From: CBDBZL01 sp965213545
Lineage (GTDB): Bacteria; Pseudomonadota; Alphaproteobacteria; Sphingomonadales; Sphingomonadaceae
Assembly (NCBI GenBank): GCA_965213545.1
Contig: CBDBZL010000002.1
Location: 1,860,001 to 1,924,000 of the forward strand
DNA: 64,000 nucleotides
Reading direction: 5' to 3'
Part shown: positions 58,099 to 64,000 of the stretch, one piece after another
Layout of the letters: the number at the start of each line of letters is the position of its first letter
Numbering within the stretch: position 1 is the first letter of the stretch
The notes under the pieces: model-generated
Seen by the model: only the letters and a program-made list of their open reading frames with translations
What the model was told of the DNA's origin: nothing
Database searches by the model: none
Position numbers and translations under genes: made by a program

Positions 58099-59231
58099 GC
58101 CGGCTGCAGCCTCACGCTTGCCGGCAGGACATTCTTGCGCGCGGGGAGGCAATACGCGCGGGCGAAGGCATAGCCTGCCCCGGCAATGCCACTGGCGCGC
58201 TGCCAGAGGCCCTTGGTCCCGCCCGCCGCCTTGCCTGCCTCGATTCGCCGCGATGCCGCCAGCATCGTCTCCATCAGACGGCGAAAGCGGGGGTCGTCCG
58301 TATCAAGTTCGACAGGAAACACCTGGCGGCTGATCGCCGAACAGATCGAGAAGACCTTGTAGTCATATTCGGTGGGATCGAGCCCCAGCGCCTCGTGAAA
58401 CACCGGCCGGGCATGATCGCGCACATACATCGTGGCGTAGACCGAGAGCAGGAAGAAGCGCACCCAAAGCTTGTTGGCCCCTTGCAGCAGTTTGGGGTCG
58501 GCGCGCATCAGCATGGCAAACGCCTCGCCATGACGGAACTCGTCGTTGCACCACTTGTCGAACCACTGGAATATCGGGTGAAAGCGCAGCTGCGGGTTCG
58601 CCTCGAGATGGCGGTAGATCGTGATATAGCGCGCGTATCCGATCTTCTCGGACAGGTAGACGGCATAGAAGATGAACTTGGGCTTGAAGAAGGTGTATTT
58701 CTTGGTCCGTGTCAGGAAACCCAGGTCTATCCCGATGCCGGCGTCCTTCATCGTGTCATTGATGAAGCCCGCATGCCGGCTCTCGTCGCGCGCCAGAAGC
58801 TTGAACAGCTTCTTGACGTCGGGGTTCTTAGTTCGCCGGGCGATCTCGGCATAGAGCACGCACCCTGAGAACTCGGCGGTGAGCGAACTGACGAGAAAGT
58901 CCGTGAACTCGGCGCGCAATGCGGGCTCGAGTCCCTCGATCACGCCGTCGAAACTGTCGTCGCGCTTGAAATGGTGCTTGTTGGGATCGCTTTCCATCTC
59001 GGCGATCAGCGCCTCCCACTCGGCGCGCACCGGTGTCACGTCGATCGCATCGAGCGCGGCAAAATCGGTGGTGTAGAAGCGCGGCGAAAGCACGGTGTCT
59101 TCGCGCGCCATGGCCATGGTGTCGGGGGCCATGGTGTCGGGGGCTGTGGTATCGAGGGCCGCCGCCTTGGGGGTCGTCCTCTCGGCGCGCGAGCTGCTGC
59201 GCGCGGCGGTGATGGTGGTGTGCGCATTCAT
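58092..59231 (-). CDS. acsF: Aerobic magnesium-protoporphyrin IX monomethyl ester cyclase AcsF
   Basis: A 379-residue diiron monooxygenase that forms the isocyclic E ring of bacteriochlorophyll with oxygen. Ligand motifs are seen in SLTAEFSGCVLYAEI, LARDESRHAGFIND and KWCNDEFRHGEAFAML. The N-terminus holds a low-complexity extension with the repeated unit APDTM, encoded by a 15-base tandem repeat. The ATG overlaps the stop of the upstream small gene by four bases. Use of AcsF rather than only BchE fits an obligately aerobic lifestyle. Confidence 0.97.
   Translation of the reverse strand: MNAHTTITAARSSSRAERTTPKAAALDTTAPDTMAPDTMAMAREDTVLSPRFYTTDFAALDAIDVTPVRAEWEALIAEMESDPNKHHFKRDDSFDGVIEGLEPALRAEFTDFLVSSLTAEFSGCVLYAEIARRTKNPDVKKLFKLLARDESRHAGFINDTMKDAGIGIDLGFLTRTKKYTFFKPKFIFYAVYLSEKIGYARYITIYRHLEANPQLRFHPIFQWFDKWCNDEFRHGEAFAMLMRADPKLLQGANKLWVRFFLLSVYATMYVRDHARPVFHEALGLDPTEYDYKVFSICSAISRQVFPVELDTDDPRFRRLMETMLAASRRIEAGKAAGGTKGLWQRASGIAGAGYAFARAYCLPARKNVLPASVRLQPAW
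59114..59158. repeat. Three-copy 15-base tandem repeat in acsF
   Basis: CCATGGTGTCGGGGG at 59114-59128 and 59129-59143 is followed by a diverged copy (CTGTGGTATCGAGGG, 59144-59158). It encodes the repeated Ala-Pro-Asp-Thr residues near the AcsF N-terminus and preserves the frame. Confidence 0.85.
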
Positions 59232-59518
59232 CGGATGGTCCCCGGGTGGAAGCTGACCTCGTAGAGTTCGCCAAGGTCAAGATAGGAGGCGAGCCTGGTC
59301 CAGCCGCGCAGCAGAGGGCCGGCGCGGGTCACTGTGGCAATGCGCTCGTACACGGCGCTTTCGCCGAAGCGGACGGCGATCGGCTCGCCATGCACCCGCA
59401 CCCGGTCGCCCGCGCGAATGCCGATATCCTGAGCAAGCTCGACATGGGCATGGAAATGTTCATCGCTCTGCTCGACCTCGATGCGGCAGGGCACATCGAA
59501 ACTATGGCTGCCGGTCAT
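59228..59518 (-). CDS. Conserved-position small protein of the photosynthesis cluster, unknown function
   Basis: A 96-residue soluble protein from ATG 59518. It is rich in beta-prone segments (FDVPCRIEVEQ, FHAHVELAQDIGIRAGDRVRVHGEPIAVRFGESAVYERIATVTRAG) with no membrane helix. It overlaps puhC by four bases and acsF by four, so it is translated as part of the puh-acsF operon. A small gene at this position is common in alphaproteobacterial photosynthesis clusters; I know of no established function. Confidence 0.82.
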   Translation of the reverse strand: MTGSHSFDVPCRIEVEQSDEHFHAHVELAQDIGIRAGDRVRVHGEPIAVRFGESAVYERIATVTRAGPLLRGWTRLASYLDLGELYEVSFHPGTIR

Positions 59519-59997
59519 GCCGTGTCTCCTTCGAGAAAGGCGGCGAAGGTGGCGCGGTTGGTCGAGCCGAAGGAGCCCAGCTCGATCATCCGACCCGTCG
59601 CGGTGTCCTCCAGCGACAGCGAACCATCGGCCCACAAGGTGAGTTCGAACGGCGGTGAGGCACCGATATCATGCAGCATCCGCTCACGCGCCAGACCACG
59701 CATCACGCCGCGCACGAAACCACCGCCTTCGGTCTCGCGGCCGATGCGCGCGATGGTCGCGCCATTGTCAGCGTCGGTGACGATGACTTCGCCCGCCTCG
59801 CTGTCGGCAAAGGCGAGGCTGCGGGTCTCGACCGGTGCAATCTCAGCCGCGGCGCGTTCCACCGAGGGCACCGCCTCGCGATCCGCCAAACCCCAGCTCA
59901 CCGCAGCGGTGAGCAGCAGGACGAAGCCGACCAGACCGAAGGCCATGATGAGGGCCGGTTTGGGGACCATGTTCTCATGATCGTGAACCAGGCTCAT
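59515..59997 (-). CDS. puhC: Photosynthetic complex assembly protein PuhC
   Basis: A 160-residue protein with one N-terminal membrane helix (LIMAFGLVGFVLLLTAAVSW, about residues 16-35) and a periplasmic domain with the family blocks SLAFADSEAGEVIVTDADNGATIARI and GGGFVRGVMRGLARERM, FELTLWADGSLSLEDTATGRMIELGSFG. PuhC is needed for normal levels of reaction-centre and light-harvesting complexes in Rhodobacter. Overlaps puhB by four bases. Confidence 0.93.
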   Translation of the reverse strand: MSLVHDHENMVPKPALIMAFGLVGFVLLLTAAVSWGLADREAVPSVERAAAEIAPVETRSLAFADSEAGEVIVTDADNGATIARIGRETEGGGFVRGVMRGLARERMLHDIGASPPFELTLWADGSLSLEDTATGRMIELGSFGSTNRATFAAFLEGDTA

Positions 59998-60638
59998 GCG
60001 GCAACCTCGCGCAGGCGTTCGGGAACACGGCCGAAACCGGGGGCGGGCACCGCGGCGGGGGCTGCGGTGGGGGCCTTGCCTTCATTCGGCACCAGTTCGG
60101 CACAGGTGCGAGCGAGCAGCGCTGCCACCGTCGCAGCATCGGGCACCGCGCGCAGCATGGGTTGCGGCCGGGCGATCTGCCAGGGCCGGGCATGCGGCCA
60201 CAGCACCAGATAGCCCAACCCATGACCGGGCTTGACCATCAGCGCGATATCTCCATGGCCATCGGGCAGATCGCGCAGATCTGCGGCGCTCACCAGCACC
60301 AGCGGCAGGTTGATGCACTTCTCCAGCGCCACGCCGATTCGTAGCACAATCCGCCTATTGGTGAGCGTATAGACCGTGGTCTTGGCCACGCCCCAGGCAA
60401 ACAGGTGCAGCAGGGCCAGCGCCGCACTGCCACCCGCCAGCGTCAGGATCGCCCCCAAAAAGCTTCCGCTCAGCGCCGCCAGCAACGCCAGCGCGGCAAA
60501 ATATACCGCGATCCAGCGGGTGGCCAGCGCGGCGCGGGCGAACACACGCGCATCGGGCACACCCTGCCAGATAATATGCTCGCCAGGCGGAAGATCGCCC
60601 GGCAGCCCGCGGATCGGCTCGTGGTCGTGCTCCATCAT
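59994..60638 (-). CDS. puhB: Photosynthetic complex assembly protein PuhB
   Basis: A 214-residue protein. The N-terminus (GLPGDLPPGEHIIWQGVPDARVFARAAL) and the PH-like region (TTVYTLTNRRIVLRIGVALEKCINLPLVLVSAADLRD) match PuhB; three hydrophobic segments lie between residues 35 and 95. PuhB helps assemble the reaction centre in the membrane. It overlaps puhA by four bases. An alternative start at the second Met is possible. Confidence 0.93.
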   Translation of the reverse strand: MMEHDHEPIRGLPGDLPPGEHIIWQGVPDARVFARAALATRWIAVYFAALALLAALSGSFLGAILTLAGGSAALALLHLFAWGVAKTTVYTLTNRRIVLRIGVALEKCINLPLVLVSAADLRDLPDGHGDIALMVKPGHGLGYLVLWPHARPWQIARPQPMLRAVPDAATVAALLARTCAELVPNEGKAPTAAPAAVPAPGFGRVPERLREVAA

Positions 60639-61399
60639 ATCAGCGGTTCCACCCGGTCGGAGTTGGCATAGAGATAGCCCGCACCGAAATAGCCCAGGAT
60701 CTTGTCCTCTTCAAACAGGCTGATCTCGCCCGGCCGTTCGGGACGCGGTGCCCCGGCGAAATCGGCGGCGTTGATGGCATCGATGGTGACCCTGTCGCGC
60801 CGGACAACCGCCATGCCCATCGGCGCGAGCACTCTTCCCTCACCCGTGTCGACCTCCAGATAGCGCACCAGGTGGTCCGACCGGTCGACCCAGATATCGG
60901 TGATCATGCCCGCCTTCCTGCCATCGGCACCCACGATGGGCAGGCCGCGCGGATCGGTGCTGCCGGGTGCGATGGCGAACCCCTCGGCGCTCGAAATCGG
61001 AACGATGCGCGCCAGTCCATGCGCATCCAGATCGGGGTAACGCGCGCGCTCGGCATAGGCGCCCGGCCCCATTCCGGCGGTAAGCGGGTTGCCCGTCGGC
61101 GAATAGGGGGCGCCGGCAAAATTCTCGCGTCGCCTGCCGTTGACGTTGACGGGTTCGCGCGGTGCGGTGGGCGTGTTGATGGTGCCCTTGCCGTGCGGCA
61201 GGCGGAACACCTTCGGCTCGTCCAGGCTGAGCACGCCGCCGGGAACCTCAACCGCGCCGGTCAACTCATCCTCGAGAGGATAGCCTTCCCGCCGGTCCTC
61301 GCGCCGCAGATAAACGACAAGACCGAGGAAAAACAGGAAGAACGCCCAAAGAGCCAGTTCAGCGACATCGATCGTGCCTACCAGATTGCCGTCGCTCAT
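60635..61399 (-). CDS. puhA: Photosynthetic reaction centre H subunit
   Basis: A 254-residue subunit with one membrane helix (ELALWAFFLFFLGLVVYLRREDRREGYPLE) and the cytoplasmic PRC-barrel-like domain (RGLPIVGADGRKAGMITDIWVDRSDHLVRYLEVDTGEGRVLAPMGMAVV). The H subunit caps the L/M core and guides protons to the secondary quinone. It follows lhaA by 19 bases and leads into puhB, the standard order in purple bacteria. Confidence 0.97.
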   Translation of the reverse strand: MSDGNLVGTIDVAELALWAFFLFFLGLVVYLRREDRREGYPLEDELTGAVEVPGGVLSLDEPKVFRLPHGKGTINTPTAPREPVNVNGRRRENFAGAPYSPTGNPLTAGMGPGAYAERARYPDLDAHGLARIVPISSAEGFAIAPGSTDPRGLPIVGADGRKAGMITDIWVDRSDHLVRYLEVDTGEGRVLAPMGMAVVRRDRVTIDAINAADFAGAPRPERPGEISLFEEDKILGYFGAGYLYANSDRVEPLI

Positions 61400-61418
61400 C
61401 GCTCAGTCCTTTCACGCC

Positions 61419-62846
61419 TCATGTGGGGAATTGGGCAAGGCCGAAGCGACCATCGCCAAGGTTTGCATTCTTGCCGACACCGCGGCCCACCAGCGGGCCC
61501 AGGATGACAAGCGTAACGAGCAGGAGCCCGATCTCGATCGAATAGACGACGCCATACCCCGTCGCCTCGTGCGCCAGCGTGGCGCCAAGTCCATCGGCCA
61601 CCGCGAATTGCGAGACACCGTCCCGCAAGATCCCGCCCACCGCGATCGCCAAGCCCGCCGCGCTGGCCTGGACCGCGCCCCAAGTACCCAACGCCAGGCC
61701 CGATGCGCCATCGCGCGCCAGCGACATGGCGGCGATCAGCGTGCCGACCGAGAACAATCCCACGCCCGCGCCGATACCGATCGCGCCGAGCACCAGCGCG
61801 GCGGGGCCATCGAGCGGGGCGGCGAACAGCACCAGCACGAAGGCCGCCAGCCCGATCACCACGCCATATCCCGCAATGCGGAGCGCGTCATAGCCGCGCG
61901 CCAGCCATCGCGCCGAGACCCAAAAACCGCACAGCGCGCCCAGTGCCCATGCACCGGTGAGCGACGTGGTGGCACCCACCGAAAGACCGAACACCTCGCC
62001 GCCATAGGGCTCGAGCAAGGCATCCTGCATGGCAAAGGCAGCCGCCCCGCAGCCGGTCGCCGCGAGCAGCCGCAGCGCTGCCGGTTCGGCAACGAACCGC
62101 GCCCAGACTTGCGCGAACGCGGGGCGCGGGGTCTGCAGTGAGGCGATGGCGGGACTGCGCACCTCCTGTTTCCACAGCGAGATCAGGTTGAACAGCACCG
62201 CCAGCACCGCCGCACCCTGGATCACCTGAACCAGCCTAGTGGGGGTGAAATCGACCAGCAGCGCACCGATCACCAGGGCAGCGACCATCATCCCGCCAAG
62301 CAGGCTGAGATAGAGCAGCGCCACCGCGCGCGGCCGTCTGTCCTCGCTCACCAGGTCGGTCGCCAGCGCCAGGCCGGCGGTCTGGGTGACGTGCATTCCG
62401 GTTCCCGCCAGCAGGAACGCGAGCGCAGCGGCAACCACGCCGATCGCGAAATGCGCCGGTGCGCTCAACAGCAGAAGCGCGAACGGCATGATCGCCAGCC
62501 CGCCGAACTGCATCAACGTTCCAAACCACAGATACGGCACGCGCCGCCAGCCCAAAGCCGCCAGGTGATTGTCCGAGCGGTGGCCGATTAATGCGCGAAA
62601 GGGTGCGACGATAAGCGGGATGGCGATCAGCAGCGAGACCAGCCAGGCGGGTGTGGAAAGCTCGACGATCATCACCCGGTTGAGCGTGCCGTTGAGCAGC
62701 ACCAGCGTCATGCCCACGCTCACCTGAAACAGCGACAAGCGCAGCAGCCGGCCGAGCGGAAGGTCGCCGCCACCGGCATCAGCAAACGGCAGGAAGCGCA
62801 TGGCAACCTGCGTCCAGCGCTGTGCAAAGGCGCCCCGCTCGCTCAT
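61419..62846 (-). CDS. lhaA: PucC-family light-harvesting complex assembly protein LhaA
   Basis: A 475-residue MFS-like membrane protein with about twelve hydrophobic segments. Family-typical sequences include SLFQVSVGMTLVLLNGTLNRVMIVELSTPAWLVSLLIAIPLIVAPFRALIGHRSD, WRRVPYLWFGTLMQFGGLAIMPFALLLL and GTGMHVTQTAGLALATDL. LhaA and PucC deliver bacteriochlorophyll or assist light-harvesting complex insertion. Its ATG overlaps the bchM stop by four bases. Located between bchM and puhA, it is more likely LhaA than PucC. Confidence 0.93.
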   Translation of the reverse strand: MSERGAFAQRWTQVAMRFLPFADAGGGDLPLGRLLRLSLFQVSVGMTLVLLNGTLNRVMIVELSTPAWLVSLLIAIPLIVAPFRALIGHRSDNHLAALGWRRVPYLWFGTLMQFGGLAIMPFALLLLSAPAHFAIGVVAAALAFLLAGTGMHVTQTAGLALATDLVSEDRRPRAVALLYLSLLGGMMVAALVIGALLVDFTPTRLVQVIQGAAVLAVLFNLISLWKQEVRSPAIASLQTPRPAFAQVWARFVAEPAALRLLAATGCGAAAFAMQDALLEPYGGEVFGLSVGATTSLTGAWALGALCGFWVSARWLARGYDALRIAGYGVVIGLAAFVLVLFAAPLDGPAALVLGAIGIGAGVGLFSVGTLIAAMSLARDGASGLALGTWGAVQASAAGLAIAVGGILRDGVSQFAVADGLGATLAHEATGYGVVYSIEIGLLLVTLVILGPLVGRGVGKNANLGDGRFGLAQFPT

Positions 62847-63550
62847 CCGCAGCGTACCAGTTCGATCGCGTGTGAGGTATAAAAACCGCTCGAGACCCGG
62901 TGGTCACGCCCGATCCGCCAGCCTTGCATCCTCGCCAGCCGGTCACGCAGCCTGGCCTCGCGAACGGGAATGATGGCCGGCGACCGGTTCGAGCGGGGGA
63001 ACAGCTTGCCCGCCTTGTGCATGACGCTGAGCAAAGGCGTTTGCGGTGCGAAGGTGAACAGCATCGACCGACGGCAATCGGCGCCCAGCGCTTCGAGCGT
63101 CGCGGCGATGTCCGCCAGCGGGTAGTGGATCAGCGAGTCCATCGCCACCACATGGTCGAAACTGCCCAGCGCGGGGTCGAGCATGTCGCCCACGCGCCAG
63201 TCGATCGTGCCGCTCGTGGTCAAGGCACCCGCGCGTTTCTGGCCGATCTCGACCAGACCCGCGGCGATATCGATGGCGGTAACCTGCGCCCCGCGTCCCG
63301 CCGCCTCGATCGTCAGCGCGCCCGTGCCGCAGCCCGCATCGAGCACACGCAAACCCGACATATCATCCGGCAGCCATCCCATCAGCGCCGCGCGCATGCT
63401 CTCACGCCCCGCACGCACCGTTGCGCGGATGCCACTGACCGGAGCTTCGGAGGTAAGGTCGATCCACGCCTTGCGCGCCGTCCCGTCGAAATAGCGGGCG
63501 AGCTTGTCGCGCTGCGTATCGTAGGGGGAGGGGGCGCGGGTCGCCATCAT
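62843..63550 (-). CDS. bchM: Magnesium-protoporphyrin O-methyltransferase
   Basis: A 235-residue SAM-dependent methyltransferase that esterifies the propionate of Mg-protoporphyrin IX, the step before AcsF. Motif I is VLDAGCGTGALTIEAAGRG, then QVTAIDIAAG, MDSLIHYPLADIA and SMLFTFAPQTPLLSVMHKAGKLFPRSNRSPAI, a block typical of BchM. It starts about ten bases after bchL and overlaps lhaA by four. Confidence 0.95.
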   Translation of the reverse strand: MMATRAPSPYDTQRDKLARYFDGTARKAWIDLTSEAPVSGIRATVRAGRESMRAALMGWLPDDMSGLRVLDAGCGTGALTIEAAGRGAQVTAIDIAAGLVEIGQKRAGALTTSGTIDWRVGDMLDPALGSFDHVVAMDSLIHYPLADIAATLEALGADCRRSMLFTFAPQTPLLSVMHKAGKLFPRSNRSPAIIPVREARLRDRLARMQGWRIGRDHRVSSGFYTSHAIELVRCG

Positions 63551-63559
63551 TCGAAGCCC

Positions 63560-64000
63560 CTATTCAAACCCAAGAAAATCGAAGATGTCGCGGTCCTTCA
63601 TCGGCTTGGCCTCGATGGGATTGACGCCGTGCCACAGAAGCGCGGCCAACCGCAAATATTCGGCCTGCGCTGCCTCGACTTCGGGGCTGGCATCCATCTC
63701 GAACAAGGTGCATTTCTTGAGCCGCGAGCGGCGGATGGCGTCCAAGTCCTGGAAATGGGCCAGGCGCTTCATGCCGATCGCCTCGGAAAACCGGTCGATC
63801 TCGTCGGTCGCCGCCGAGCGATTGGCAATCACGCCGGCAAGCCGCACCTCGTAGTTCTTCGCCTTGGCCCCGATCGCCGCCACGATGCGGTTCATAGCGA
63901 AGATGCTGTCGAAATCATTCGCCGCCACAACCAGTGCGCGCTCGGCATGCTGGAGCGGCGCTGCGAACCCGCCACACACCACATCGCCCAGCACATCGAA
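63560..64000 (-). CDS. bchL: Light-independent protochlorophyllide reductase iron protein BchL (C-terminal part)
   Basis: The last about 146 residues of the nitrogenase-iron-protein-like BchL; the gene continues beyond the right edge of the window. The second iron-sulfur ligand is visible in FDVLGDVVCGGFAAPLQHA, followed by ERALVVAANDFDSIFAMNRI and the C-terminal DIFDFLGFE. BchL donates electrons to BchNB for ring D reduction. An oxygen-sensitive enzyme alongside AcsF is normal for aerobic phototrophs. Confidence 0.96.
   Translation of the reverse strand, partial: FDVLGDVVCGGFAAPLQHAERALVVAANDFDSIFAMNRIVAAIGAKAKNYEVRLAGVIANRSAATDEIDRFSEAIGMKRLAHFQDLDAIRRSRLKKCTLFEMDASPEVEAAQAEYLRLAALLWHGVNPIEAKPMKDRDIFDFLGFE

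Overview
The window is chromosomal DNA from an aerobic anoxygenic phototroph of the Alphaproteobacteria, most likely order Sphingomonadales (Erythrobacteraceae-like). The evidence is a complete alphaproteobacterial rRNA operon, many TonB-dependent receptors, and, at the right edge, part of a photosynthesis gene cluster for bacteriochlorophyll a and the reaction centre (bchL, bchM, lhaA, puhA, puhB, puhC, acsF, puhE, hemA). All calls come from reading translations and motifs; no database search was possible.

Layout. 0-5.6 kb: start of an exported protein, divergent from a lipoprotein/TonB-receptor pair behind a Pho-box-like element, then an OmpR-family regulator that has lost its phosphoacceptor. 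5.9-7.0 kb: a HAD-UbiA fusion with eroded catalytic aspartates. 7.2-17.8 kb: an uptake/exported-enzyme locus with two TonB receptors (one frameshifted), a membrane LytTR regulator, a Tat-exported DUF1838 protein, a serine-hydrolase/formylglycine-enzyme-like fusion and a Tat-exported class V aminotransferase. 18.0-28.9 kb: housekeeping genes (tRNA-Ser, eipA-like, aromatic aminotransferase, ribE/ribD, a YgjP-like peptidase, a YkgJ-like protein, a SCO1-like protein, an ankyrin protein, coq9, feoAB, ssb). 28.9-30.4 kb: a small foreign-looking patch with a decayed ABC-exporter fragment and a PIN-like/DUF433-type toxin-antitoxin pair. 30.5-37.2 kb: hslUV, bamE, cytochrome bc1 chaperone, YceD, an Atm1-type exporter and a double retropepsin. 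37.4-43.2 kb: rrn operon 16S-tRNA-Ile-tRNA-Ala-23S-5S-tRNA-fMet.

43.6-53.8 kb is the most unusual part. A Crp/Fnr regulator is followed by nine same-strand genes, most with overlapping stop and start codons: inositol-3-phosphate synthase, an HD-like protein, a methyltransferase, a Gfo/Idh/MocA oxidoreductase, a metallo-beta-lactamase-fold protein with a zinc ribbon, a YcaO-domain protein, a sugar-isomerase-type TIM barrel, a GT4 glycosyltransferase and a PIG-L deacetylase. Inositol synthase, GT4 and PIG-L together recall the first steps of mycothiol synthesis, but no MshC or MshD is present and a YcaO enzyme is. I infer a pathway to an undescribed modified glycosyl-cyclitol. A convergent galE follows.

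55.0-64.0 kb: a lipoprotein cytochrome c with a clear terminator, a tiny membrane protein, then the leftward photosynthesis operon whose genes mostly overlap by a few bases, running off the right end inside bchL.
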